A DNA stretch of 40,306 nt from positions 1 through 40,306 of the forward strand of contig NZ_BBBI01000019.1 in NCBI RefSeq assembly GCF_001315985.1, in the 5' to 3' direction. A program made the position numbers and the translations under genes. A model generated the notes under the pieces. The model was not told the origin of the DNA. It did no database searches and worked only from the letters and a program-made list of their open reading frames with translations. Every line of letters starts with the position of its first letter. The stretch's first letter is position 1. The stretch comes from Vulcanisaeta distributa JCM 11216. GTDB lineage: Archaea > Thermoproteota > Thermoprotei > Thermoproteales > Thermocladiaceae. This document shows, in pieces, positions 22,444 to 31,620 of the stretch.

Positions 22444-23246
22444 ATGCTGATAGTTGTTACGAGTGGTTCGAAGGGAGGGACGGGGAAGAGTACGGTTGCC
22501 CTTGGCCTATCGGCTATTCTTTCGCTTAGGGGCTTTGGTCATGAGTTGTTTGATTACTCGTGTAGTCTCGGTGTGTGTACTGGCGTTTATTACTACCTTA
22601 GTGACTTCGTTGATGGTGTTAATAGGTTGTCTAGGATGGTGAAGGTCAGGCAGGGCTTGCCTCCCCCCCAGGACTATAGCGGCCTCGCCATTGTTGACCT
22701 GCCTCCAATGAGTATTGCCCAGCCTGAGTTTGTTGATTTGTTGGGTAGGGCTGACGTGCTCGTTGTTGTTAGTTCCTATGAGCCTGACTCCGTGGTCTCT
22801 GCTGAGAGGGTTCTCGAGGCCTACCCAGGCAGTAGGGTTGTTAAGGTTTGTAATAGGGCTTCCATGGAGGGCTGTGGGCATTATCTAAAGGTCACGCCTG
22901 AGTCCCCCCCTTCTTCGTGATTGGGGGGGAGCCCACGAACTTCAGGACATTCAGTGAGTTGGTTAATGAGCTTGGCTTCCGGGGGGGTGAGGGTAGGTTT
23001 GAGAGGGTTGGTAGGCAGTTCGTGGTTAATGGCGTTAGGGCTAAGCTCGTGGCCCGTTGGGACCCCCCCTACGCCATAATCGGCGTTGAGGTCTCGCAGA
23101 AGTGGTACTACGCCTTAATGCCGTATACGAAGCCTATCGAGGAGTTGGTGACAATGGCTAGGAGCCTCATTGGGCCGTTTTACCTCAATAGACTTGGTTT
23201 CGCGGATAATGCATTGACTAGGTTGTTTAGGGTTGTTAGGCGTTAA
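22444..23246 (+). CDS. ParA/MinD-type ATPase 1 (intact deviant Walker A)
   Basis: P-loop ATPase of the ParA/MinD/SIMIBI class: MLIVVTSGSKGGTGKSTVAL at the N-terminus has the signature Lys and the P-loop Lys-Ser; GLAIVDLPP is the Walker B-like strand; ADVLVVVSSYEPDSV follows as in MinD-like proteins. About 265 residues. The frame slips at the C7 near 22903-22909 (expected TPE-SPFFVIGEP). The C-terminal third (FVVNGVRAKLVARWDPPYA, YYALMPYTKPIEELV) is not a typical ParA tail. First gene of the pilus/secretion-like cluster. Role is inference: positioning or assembly of the membrane machine encoded nearby, like TadZ. A plasmid-type partition role cannot be excluded. Confidence 0.7.
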
Positions 23247-23323
23247 GTGCGCTGTCCCCCCCGGTGCATCGCGGCCTTCACGTCGCCTAACCTTAATTAG
23301 GGGGCTTAATTGGTACTGCCACC

Positions 23324-23691
23324 ATGACGGTGTTGCTCACCACGAATGCCACAAACCCCCCTTCGCCACCGCCGAGAGTGCAATTCAGGGCGTTGTTAAT
23401 GGTGCCGTTGACTTCATGGCCTTTGTGGCGGCCGTGCTTATCTTAATAACCATAGCAGGCCTAAGTCTCATAGGCTTCCTGGCCCTTGTCCAGTCGCTGA
23501 TTGGTTACTCACTCATTGAGTGGTCTAGTATTAGGCGAATAATTGGTGCGTTGACGGCCATGGGCGTCGTCTTCGTGTTGTTGATGGGCGTATTACCAGC
23601 AGTGCTTAACTCAGTTGGTTTGTCAACTGTGGCGGCGGCACTTAATGCGTTCATGGGTATGGTCATGAACCACCTATCATCGCTAGTATAG
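23324..23691 (+). CDS. Small hydrophobic hairpin membrane protein
   Basis: About 122 residues, not recognised as a named family. The ATG at 23324 gives MTVLLTTNATN, then, after a C6 run that should be C4, FATAESAIQGVVNGAVDFM. Two strong membrane helices follow: FVAAVLILITIAGLSLIG and GALTAMGVVFVLLMGV, separated by the short polar turn EWSSIRR, plus a weaker one (TVAAALNAFMGMVM). A taattag box at 23293-23300 lies about 27 bases upstream. Its size and two-helix hairpin resemble VirB2/CedA1/TedC-like pilus or DNA-exchange subunits, but I cannot show homology. It ends five bases before the convergent ParA-like gene. Confidence 0.6.
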
Positions 23692-23696
23692 CTCAG

Positions 23697-24338
23697 TTAC
23701 TCGAGAACGACCCTCATCAAATCCCTAATGTAACCCCCCCTTATTTTCTCAGCAACCTCCAGTTGGTTACTTGTTCCTTCCACGTAAGGTATTACGGCAG
23801 CTGCATTGTTTATTTTTACGCCTTCCTTGACCATGTTCAAGGCGTAGATTACGTGCTTAACACCAACCCTAGGTATTGACCTCCTTATCAACCCCCCTCC
23901 CTCTCCCTGGTTAGTGGCACCAGTAGCTTGTCCGCGGTTTCTACGGCGCCGAGGGTTAGCCCTAAGTTAACCACGCTCATTGTGTCTACCACGAGGTTCT
24001 CCACACCGTACTTACTAACCAATGTTTTCTCCAGAGCCTGAGCATCCTCTGCACCTCAGTTGGTGCTACCTCACCTAACTGCCTAAGTTCCAGATACTCC
24101 CTGTGCCTTATTGGTATGACTATGTTACCATCCTCACATACATCATGTATTTACCACCACGCACGCTGTCTATTACATCAATCCTAGGGTTCAGGCCCAG
24201 GAGTAGGGATAGGGAGCGGTTGTCTGGGCTTAGGTCTATGTATGCCACGTTCTTCGTACTCATCATTAGGGCTAGCGTTATTGTTGTCTTCCCCCCCACG
24301 CCACCCACGTTGCCGCTTGTGACCGTTATCACCGTCAT
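23697..24338 (-). CDS. ParA/MinD-like protein 2 (signature lysine replaced)
   Basis: About 212 residues. N-terminus MTVITVTSGNVGGVGGKTTI, where the doubled Gly before Lys comes from a G7; corrected it reads NVGGVGKTT. Canonical ParA reads KGGVGKT, so the signature Lys is Val here while the P-loop Lys-Thr is kept. VAYIDLSPDNRSLSLLLG follows as in ParA proteins (normally D.DP). The middle (24120-23895) needs at least one frame correction and reads VIPIRHREYLELRQLGEV and LVVDTMSVVNLGLTLGAVE; the end reads RRSIPRVGVKHVIYALNMVK. The start at 24338 overlaps the end of the coiled-coil gene by 4 bases, so the two form a pair. Confidence 0.65.
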
Positions 24339-24691
24339 AGCCTCCTCCTGAGCTCCTCAAGCTTGTTCAGTAGGTTTTCTATCTCGCCCAGGGTTTTCAC
24401 GACCTCATTCAACGTGTTTATGTAGTTCTCTATCGTGGGCCTCATCTGCGTGAGTTTGTCTAGGTCATTCTTAATGCTCATTACCTCCTCAATCCTCCTG
24501 CTAAGCTCGTCTATGTAGCTCCTCAGGTCCGTCAAATTTTGTTGGTGAGGAATTTGCGGCGGATTATTCGGTTGGGTTGGGTTTTGGGCTAGTCCGAACT
24601 CGTCCTTGTCCTCGTTATTTATCGTGAGTTCCTCCTCAATTACTTCGTTATTTGGTAATTTCCTTTTCCTGTCCCCCCCGAGCCTAAACAT
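24335..24691 (-). CDS. Small coiled-coil protein
   Basis: 118 residues, no family recognised. The first 50 residues are polar and disordered (Asn/Gln/Pro rich: AQNPTQPNNPPQIPHQQN); residues about 52-118 form a long heptad coiled coil (LRSYIDELSRRIEEVMSIKN through LLNKLEELRRRL). No signal peptide or membrane segment. Its stop overlaps the start of ParA-like protein 2, suggesting co-translation and perhaps a direct complex. It is divergent from the secretion ATPase across a 90-base gap, so it likely belongs to the same system. Confidence 0.7.
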   Translation of the reverse strand: MFRLGGDRKRKLPNNEVIEEELTINNEDKDEFGLAQNPTQPNNPPQIPHQQNLTDLRSYIDELSRRIEEVMSIKNDLDKLTQMRPTIENYINTLNEVVKTLGEIENLLNKLEELRRRL

Positions 24692-24710
24692 AATTAATCA
24701 ATGGGCCTTT

Positions 24711-24726
24711 GCATTAATTAATTTTA
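24711..24726. promoter_or_regulatory. Divergent promoter between coiled-coil gene and secretion ATPase
   Basis: The symmetrical gcattaattaatttta can be read as a TATA element on either strand, about 25 bases from the coiled-coil start (24691) and about 55 from the ATPase ATG (24780). Confidence 0.35.
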
Positions 24727-24779
24727 CCCTATGGGGGGGACTCACTGCTTATTAAGGGGGGGTTTACCCACGACTTCCC

Positions 24780-26318
24780 ATGGGCTTGTTCCACAGTCGC
24801 ACCACCGGTGCGATTGATGGTGAGGTCGTGCTCAGTCGTAGGGTCTCTTTTCGTGGTTTCCCAAGTACTGTGACTGTGTACAGCACGGTATGGGGGGGTA
24901 GTGGGTGCTTTGTTGATGTTGGTGACCTGGTGCTCCCGGGAGTTGGTTCGTTTGATCTTGAGCGTTTTATTACCCGTCACATGCCCGGGGTTAGAGAGTT
25001 GGTCATTAGGGAGGTCTCCAGGGGGGGTTTGGGCTTTGAGGATGCGGTGATTAATGCCCTTAGGATTGAGGCCGGCGCCTACCTTAGGGATGTTGGCGTT
25101 GGTGTGTCCAGTGAGGACTTGAATAGGTGGGCGGCGCTCCTGTTTAGGGGTTTGTATGGTTATGGGGCTCTTGAGCCCGTTATGATGGTTGGTGATGAGG
25201 TCGGCCTCACGGATATCTACGTGACGCCCAATGCCAGGGTTCACTTTAAGTTGAGTAGCCTCGGTAATTGCCAGTCAAACGTCGTACCCAGCGGCTTTGA
25301 GGTTGATTTGCTAATTAATGTGATTGGTGATAGGACTGGGGGTCTACCCAAATTACTACAATCCGTCTGTGGAGACCTACGATAGGGGCCATAGGCCAAT
25401 GCTTAGGGTTAGTGTTGACTCATTTGACGTGACAGATAGGACAAGGGTGAGTATCAGGGTCTTCCCCCCCACCAGGGCCTGGAAGCTCATTGACATGATT
25501 AGGCTAGGCTCAATAGATGCCAGGCTCGCGTCCTACCTGTGGCTTGCCCTCGAGGTCGGTACTCCAATACTCATAATAGGGCCCGCTGGCTCTGGGAAGA
25601 CGAGCATGTCCGCAGCCTGATGTCGGCCTTGCCGCCCAGCACGGTGATTGCCAAGGTCGAGGACATAGACGAGGTATTACTACCCCCCCAGGAGTTGGTT
25701 AGTGATTATGCAGGTAGCGTCATTCCCCCCCTACTCAGTCGTGAGGGCCGTGGGGGGGCCGGTGTTAAGTCTATACCGCTCTTCCAGAGGCTTGTCCATG
25801 CGCTTAGGGTTGGTGCTGATTACGTATTTATTAATGAGGTTAGAGGCCCGGAGGACACTAGGGCTTGGCTACACGCAATCATGAGTGGGCAGGTGGGTGG
25901 TGCAACCACCATGCATGCTGGCGGTGTTGAGGAGGCTATCGTTAGGCTTAGGGAGTATGGGGGGGTGCCCGTTGACCTGGTTAGGCTGTTGGTTGTGCTC
26001 ATGGGCAGGTTTGAGGTGGATGGTAAGGTAGTTAGGAGGGTCGTGGGCGTGTGGATTGTGGATGGCGGCAAGCCCGTGGTTGCTTGGGATGGGGGGGCCC
26101 TACGTGAGGATGTGTTGATTAGGTTTCTGGGTGGGCATGTTGGTGAGGACTTCGTGGTTAGGGAGGTTAATGATAGGGAGGCGTTCCTTAGGCATTACTC
26201 TGGTTTCGAAATTGGCGAGGCCGAGTGGGTTAGGTTGATTGCCCTGTTTCATAGTGCCAGGGGGGGATTGGTAATGCCGAAGGAGGTTAGGACCGATGTT
26301 GTTTTTGAGGAGTCCTGA
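24780..26318 (+). CDS. VirB11/TadA/ArlI-type secretion ATPase
   Basis: Hexameric type II/IV secretion motor that powers pilus assembly or secretion from the cytoplasmic side. About 515 residues: an N-terminal domain, linker strands TDIYVTPNARVHF, Walker A IIGPAGSGKTS, Asp-box region VEDIDEVLLPPQEL, Walker B YVFINEVRGPEDTRAW and the His box GATTMHAGGVEEA. All catalytic motifs are present. The frame slips near 25340 (G5 for G4; expected DRTGVYPNYYNPSVE) and near 25616 (one lost C; expected SMSAALMSALPPSTV). The C-terminal region after 26000 is diverged. Its end overlaps the tail of a convergent small gene. It is the only such ATPase in the window and anchors the cluster. Confidence 0.88.
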
Positions 26319-26615
26319 CCCTAGCCAGTAATTGCCTAGATAACTCATTGATGTCCATGGGATTTGGGTAACTACTAATTAGGGCCTTCCTGCCGAGGTT
26401 AATGGCCTTCCTTACCTCATCATCAGTCGCGCCCAGGTTCCTTAATGCCTGCTCTAGGACCCTTAATCCATTATTCACGTATATCTCCACCGCGTCCCTG
26501 CTTGGACTGACGCCCTCGACCTAAGCCTTGGCCTATTGCTTATCCTCATCATTAGCCCCCCCGTGATTTCCTCATCCTCCTCCAGGTACGTGTTCCTCCT
26601 ACGAAGTAGTCTCAT
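26287..26615 (-). CDS. Small unknown protein, end of the T2SSF-ParA operon
   Basis: About 105 residues; no family recognised. Starts MRLLRRRNTYLEEDEEITGG, basic then acidic; the frame slips near 26515 and the C-terminal half is helical (IYVNNGLRVLEQALRNLGAT, KAINLGRKALISSYPNPMD). The ATG at 26615 overlaps the stop of ParA-like protein 3 (ATGA), so it is translated with it. The last 32 bases overlap the convergent secretion ATPase gene. Probably an accessory factor of the same machine. Confidence 0.55.
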
Positions 26616-27409
26616 GAATTCACCCAAGCCCTCTCGGCATTTAGTCTCTCAAGTAATGCCGTTAACTCATCAATTGCTTTCCTGAACTGACTTAGCCCGA
26701 GTCCTTGACTAGGTAGGGTATTGAGCCTAGACGCCACGCTGCCTCGATGGCGGGGGGGTTCCTAAGTATTTTAACCGTGTTTTTAACCCCAATGTCGAGC
26801 CCACCCCTCAGGCTTGATAACTTATTGAGAACTAGTACGTACTCCTTCCCTGGGCTCACGCTAGATGCCTGCTCCAGCGTGTTGCCGAGCCACCCCATGC
26901 CGCCGGGTTCGTCAGTGGCCACCAGGGTTATGGCATCGGCATTGCTCACCAGCGCCGTTAGGAGCCCCCCCGGGTTCAGCGTAAATGATAAAGCCGGCGT
27001 GTCTATTAGTACGAAGTTGGGCCTAGCCCTGTAACTATTGATTCCCCCCCTAATTAGTGATGAGACCCTCGAGTTTAGTACTGACACGCTTGGTAATCCA
27101 TTGTATGGGTTTGCAATTGGTGAGGTACCTGGCGGTACGACCTTTATACTGCCCACCGTGCCATCCCCCCCTATGAATGCGGTTGATACCTTGATACTTT
27201 TCGTGATGCCCATTAGGTACGTCAATGCCCCCCCATTAACGTTGCTTGGGGGTGTTAACGCCAAGGACTCGGGATGCAGTGGCGTTTGGGTCCAGGTCTA
27301 CGACCCAAACCCTGTAACCCCCCCTCATTGCCAGTGCGGTGGCTAGGCTCGTAATTATTAATGTCCTGCCAACACCACCCTTACCGCTCAGGAACAGTAC
27401 TGTTAACAT
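26612..27409 (-). CDS. ParA/MinD-like protein 3 (P-loop lysine replaced by arginine)
   Basis: About 262 residues. N-terminus MLTVLFLSGKGGVGRTLIIT: the signature Lys of the deviant Walker A is kept but the P-loop Lys is Arg. YRVWVVDLDPNATASRVLG is the classical ParA switch I; FVLIDTPALSF is Walker B-like; ADAITLVATDEPGGMGWLG follows. The frame slips near 27245 (one extra A) and near 26695 (G3 for G4); the corrected tail is LSQFRKAIDELTALLERLNA. Middle gene of T2SSF - ParA - small protein. Bacterial Tad loci contain TadZ, an atypical ParA-type protein with a variant Walker A; by position this is a candidate counterpart. Arg in the P-loop may leave nucleotide binding but weaken hydrolysis (inference). 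Confidence 0.75.
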
Positions 27410-27448
27410 AGCCGTATTATGCGTGACGCCCTATTAAGGCTTTACTGG

Positions 27449-28574
27449 TTATGTCATTGTCAGGGCTATGTACGTGATTACTAGGGGTACCGTGGTGTAT
27501 ATGCCCGTGGTCACCGAGTCAAGTACGTAACCGCTCATGAACCCTCCCAGGATTATTGTTGGGAGCATTAACTGTAGTATGTAGGCGCCGCCGATTACCT
27601 GGGTCGCTAGGAGTCTCGCTATGATTAGTAGGGTCTCCATGAATGATGTCGATATTACGAGCGACGCATAACCAACCCTCCTGGAGTCCATTATTGTGTT
27701 TATCACGTGGGATAGTGATGTCACGGCCACGTTAAGCACGTCGGGCCTGCCCATGCCCGTGATTACTATTGTCCTGGTAAACTCATTGATAAATTCCTCA
27801 AGCCAATTCCTCGACCGGGCCTGCGTTAGTCTTGGGATCACGGATGCCCTCATTACCTTACTAATCGCTGTGCGCCTCACCCCCCCAGTTAGTGAGTTGA
27901 GTTTGTCCATGTACCAGCCAGGCTTAGGCCTAGGAAGGCCGTGGAGAGCGCAATCCATGCAAATGCTATGGACCTCGTCATTATGTATGTGGGTATTGCC
28001 GGTACTATAGCGAGACCCAGGCGTTTCAGTAGGTGGTTATCAATTGCCATGAGGCCCGCATCCAAGCTCCAACATAGTAATGCAATCATTGGAGCCGCTG
28101 TGGTGTAGGTCATTGCTAGGTATATCGTTGGGTCGATACCCAAGGCTCTGCTTACGAGGACTATAGTCATGGGGGGGTTATGGCTAGGGTAATTATGGTA
28201 AGTGTGTCCAGAAGCATTACCAAGTCCCTGTAATCGCCCTTCAACCTGCTAAGGTAATCATCGAGCTCCCTAATTACGTAAAGCACGGCCGTGCCAGGCT
28301 CAACACCCAATCTCTCGGCGTTAACCATGGCCTCGAGCACGTTACCAAACCCACCCACGTACTTCGTGATTGGCTCATTCATCATCATGGCAGCCCTGGC
28401 AGTTAGTAATCGCCTAATTAATGAGTGATCGAAGCCGAGCCTTTGAGCCTCACTGACCAGCGTGTCTATGACCCTAATCATTGGTTGGGTGAGGAATAAC
28501 GGGGTTGCCAAGGTTATTAGTAGTGCCTCCTCAAGCCTGGTCCTGAACCAGGGTTTGACCGTGGTTAAGCCCAT
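27449..28574 (-). CDS. TadC/T2SSF-type integral membrane protein
   Basis: Polytopic inner-membrane platform protein that pairs with a VirB11/TadA-type ATPase. About 375 residues. The soluble N-terminal helical domain has the T2SSF-like pattern GFGNVLEAMVNAERLGVEPG and VIRELDDYLSRLKGDYRDL. Membrane helices follow: LDTLTIITLAIT, TTAAPMIALLCW, GLAIVPAIPTYIM, and near the C-terminus LLIIARLLATQVIGGAYILQ and VPLVITYIALTM. The frame slips at the C7 near 28171-28177 and near 27925 (one lost base; expected KPGWYMDKLNSLTG). Family membership rests on the N-terminal domain plus helices plus context, not on a unique motif. Confidence 0.7.
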
Positions 28575-28589
28575 GCGTCTATGTATAGA

Positions 28590-28602
28590 TAATACTTAAT
28601 AA
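28590..28602. promoter_or_regulatory. Palindromic TATA element shared by pilin and T2SSF genes
   Basis: tacttaataagg contains CTTAATAAG, close to a perfect palindrome. It lies about 30 bases ahead of the pilin ATG (28625, +) and about 22 ahead of the T2SSF ATG (28574, -), so one TATA box could fire both ways. Confidence 0.45.
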
Positions 28603-28624
28603 GGAATGCCTCTATAGAATTATT

Positions 28625-29051
28625 ATGCCCAGCCGCGGTGAGTTGTCACCGTTGGTTTCAGTCATCATCGCAGCTGTCCTCATCGTCGTTGGCGTGGCTT
28701 TAATAATGCTTCTTTACCACGCGCGAAATCCATGAGCCAGCGCGCCCTTAATACCCCTGAGGTTGAGGTTTCAGGCAGCATGTCGGCGTCCACGGGCGTG
28801 GTGACAATCAATATCTATAATGCCGGCGCAACGCAGTTGACGATTAGTGGCGTTAAGGTTTATGGGCCAATGGCTCGGTACTCAACTGCTCCTGGAATGG
28901 CATTGGCGCCACGGTCATTGCCGGCGGTAATTATGGCTTTGTTGGTCAGTGCGCTGGTGTTGAGCCTGGTGTCACATACACAATCGTTATTACATTGAAT
29001 GGTACCAGCGGTTCATTGGCTGAACCCCCCCTTACTATAACCGCCTCATAA
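28625..29051 (+). CDS. Type IV pilin-like protein with class III signal peptide
   Basis: About 140 residues. MPSRG then ELSPLVSVIIAAVLIVVG: a short basic leader ending in Gly followed at once by a long hydrophobic helix with SP near its start, as in archaeal adhesion pilins processed by a PibD-type peptidase. The rest is beta-rich and extracellular: EVEVSGSMSASTGVVTINIY, NAGATQLTISGVKVYG, YTIVITLNGTSGSL, ending LTITAS. Two Cys (LNCSWNG and GQCAGV) could form a disulfide. The frame slips near 28730 and near 28868 (expected NGSVLNCSWNGIGATVIAGG). Likely the subunit of the filament built by the neighbouring ATPase and membrane protein. No prepilin peptidase gene is in the window. Confidence 0.8.
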
Positions 29052-29126
29052 CCTTGCATGTATTTTTCATGGGTTAAAATAATGCTGGCGTCATCATTAT
29101 TAACGCCTGGCCTGGTTACTGTGAAT

Positions 29127-29148
29127 GGGGGGGCTACCCCCCCGTATT
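29127..29148 (+). terminator. G-run/C-run hairpin between convergent genes
   Basis: A run of seven G, then CTA, then seven C, then gtatttt. Run lengths are probably inflated, but the hairpin remains with four. It lies between the convergent pilin and unknown genes and is followed by T's, so it may end one or both transcripts. Confidence 0.35.
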
Positions 29149-29236
29149 TTGCCCTGCCACTTACTTATTAGTTCGTTTATTCTCCCGACCATTTTCATGC
29201 TGGATTGCGTTATTTCGTCTTTGTTGCGTGGCGGGC

Positions 29237-29748
29237 CTATTTATTCATTATCCATGGGCCCTTTGCATTGCGTGGGTGTGCTCTGGGGGCTTGGCCGAGT
29301 ACCCTCATTGCATGTCTGGTTAATTCCTCGGGGCCTATGTTCCTTATTAGTCCCTCCACGACGTTGATCCACGCATTAAAGGATTCCTTGCTTGGTGTAT
29401 TGCAGGTTATTGAGCCTAGGCTCAGTATCTGCGGTTTATATAACTCAGCGAGTTTCCTGGCCTCCCTGGGCACTAGAATTACTATGCCGGGTGTGTTGCA
29501 GCCTGGCGTTAGTACCGTCGCGTCGAAGTACTCCTCAAGCCCCCCGAATCCTCTATTATCCATAGCACCGCGTCTATGTCGAGGCTTGGCCGTAGGATTA
29601 TCCAGGCAATGTCCGTGATCGGCCTCTCGAAGATTAGGTCGAACCCCCCCTTGAAGTTGCTTAGTGCCGTGCACCAGTAATTAATTATGTCAAGGTTGTC
29701 TGTGTCCGGGCAGGTTGGGTTATTGTCACTGACCAGGACCTTGACCAT
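29237..29748 (-). CDS. Unknown protein at the edge of the pilus-like cluster
   Basis: About 170 residues, no family recognised. Begins MVKVLVSDNNPTCPDTDNLD, contains IAWIILRPSLDIDAVLWIIE and, after a slip near 29545 (G6 for G4; expected EDSGLEEYFDATVL), TPGCNTPGIVILVPREARKL and GSITCNTPSKESFNAWINVV. No signal peptide or membrane helix; four Cys. The alternating strand/helix pattern is Rossmann-like but there is no P-loop. Coding may continue in another frame to about 29120 (IGPPRNKDEITQSSMKMVG). It faces the pilin gene. Confidence 0.5.
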
Positions 29749-29751
29749 CGT

Positions 29752-30494
29752 TGATCACCCATTTATTGACTGCATTGTCGATTAGTCCGATGAATTCATA
29801 ATCAATGCGTGCCTTAGTCCAATGGTATGAATCATCAACAGTTAAGTTCCAAATCATCAGTAAAACTATGTTTAGCCCTAAATAAAAGCATTTCGATGGT
29901 TAATGACGAGATTTTTAAATAACTTCACCTAATGAGGGGGCAAACCCGCCGGGTATTGACAATACCCACAGTGGCATTAATACCACCGGAAGCGCTTTGT
30001 GACGCAATGGTTTCCGCTAGAGATGGGGATGACGACATCACGACTCACCAATGCGCTAGGCCGGTGGGTTTGCTGCCAGTCCTAGTGCCCCCCCTGGCAG
30101 GCTCATTCACCACTGGGGGACTGCATTGAGCGTGAGGGAGATTGATTGAGGGTGCCCAGGGTTCGGCTTTCCGGTTCACCAACACTCTATGGTATTTAAG
30201 TAACGATTAATTAACCCGCACACTCATCACCGAGGTCCTAACCCTACTCAATGATGGCTCGACCTAGCGGTCAGGTTAATGCTTCCTGTGAGCGATAGGC
30301 CCACCCACGATGTGGGCTGGGCTTTGAATAATTGCGCAGTCGCTGGGTAACTTGCTACCGCTTATTATGGATGGCGCATTTACTGCAGCGTCCTGGGTAA
30401 GTGCGTTGGCTGGGTCGCGGGCTCTATTGGGCATCAGCTCTGGATAATGGGCGTTAAAGATCATTTAGGTTTTGTTTAATGGAACGAAGTAAAC
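29752..30494. other. Gene-poor stretch
   Basis: About 740 bases between the unknown gene and the oxidase. Short open frames (for example 29932-30129) have no family features, and the nearby ttttaaat lies too close to that ATG to be its promoter. I see no RNA gene or repeat. Confidence 0.4.
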
Positions 30495-31620
30495 TCACTC
30501 CTCTGGTAGTAGTCTCCTTATTATGGCGTAGTATAGCGCCAACGTGAATATTGCCGTGAATATAATCGTCGAGAGGAGCATCGTGTACATGGCGATTAGG
30601 GGGCAGCGGTATGAGCGTGTTTAGTAATTGGGTTATTGGTATGCCTGAGCCACCGCTTATGAATAGGTATGGGTACCTGGAGCCGTCGTTAACGTACTCC
30701 ATGAGCACGAGTATTACCTCCGCCAGTATGCCCGTGCTAATTACGGCCGGCCTGACGACCCTACCCCCCCTCATCACGGCGTAGAAGGCGTATAGGGCCG
30801 TGACGCCCAGGGCTATGGTTAGGGCTATGGCCGTATAGAAGGCTGGGTAGAACAGGGCGGTGCCTGGGTCATAACCCAGCAGTGGGCCTGCTATGTTGCT
30901 CACTATGTATGGGTCGTACCTCTCGAGCACCGTGAAGTAGTAAGCCCCCCGCGATGGACTGCGGCACGAGTAGGACCAGGCCAGTCCCAAGGGCAATCCT
31001 CACGCCTCCGGGTTCATGTTCCTCCTGGTCGCCAATACGGAGGCTGTTACGAAGGCCCCAATGTCCATGGCGCCAATGAGCGTATGCACAATGAGTGGTG
31101 GGTATACTGGGTTTGAGAGGGCGGTTAGTGGGTTGGCAGTGGCGTACTGTGGGTAGTCGAGGCCCGCGAAGAAGTACCTGAAGCCCACTGGTACGAGGAG
31201 TACGGATATGGCGAGCGATACGCCGATTAGGCTGTGGGTCCTTGGGCCGACCCTACCCCCCCATAGGTGCCAGTAGATGGCTATGAGCGGTATGCTCAGT
31301 AGTATGCCGACGAGGGCTATGGCTATTGGGTAGAAGTAAACCCTCGTGAATATCGCAGTCATTGATGGGAAGAGCCCCCCCGCCATGAACACGGTCAGTA
31401 TCGTGCCCCCCCAAACGCCGCCAAAGAGTTCCGTCACAACCATGAGCCTGAACATGTCCCTGGCAACAGCCTCAAGGCCTGTCCCTGCGTAGGTAGGCAA
31501 GGTACCTTGTTATTACCGTGAGTATTGTAGCCCCCCTATTATCACGTTAACGAAGACCAGGTGCATCTCCAGGGCGAAGCCAAGCACGGCGAAGGAGAGT
31601 AGGGCGAGGTAACTACTCAT
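30495..31620 (-). CDS. CydA'-like second subunit of a bd-family oxidase
   Basis: Polytopic membrane protein of about 370 residues. The N-terminus MSSYLALLSFAVLGFALEMH then LVFVNVIIG carries a His in helix 1 placed like the CydA haem-ligand His. Later: VTELFGGVWGGTILTVFMAG, YFYPIAIALVGILLSIPLIA, HSLIGVSLAISVLLVPVGFR, VHTLIGAMDIGAFVTASVLA, and a C-terminus (after a slip near 30600; C5 for C4) reading IIFTAIFTLALYYAIIRR and ending LLPEE. Other slips near 31530, 31500 and 30990. It looks like CydA more than like CydB, and lacks GRQPW. That fits the archaeal CydAA' arrangement, known from Caldivirga. The start overlaps the CydA stop by 8 bases. Confidence 0.72.

Noticed and set aside
29932..30129. 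65-codon frame after an AT-rich box
   Set aside because: The TATA-like box is only about 15 bases from the ATG, the protein has no recognisable feature and no neighbour supports it.
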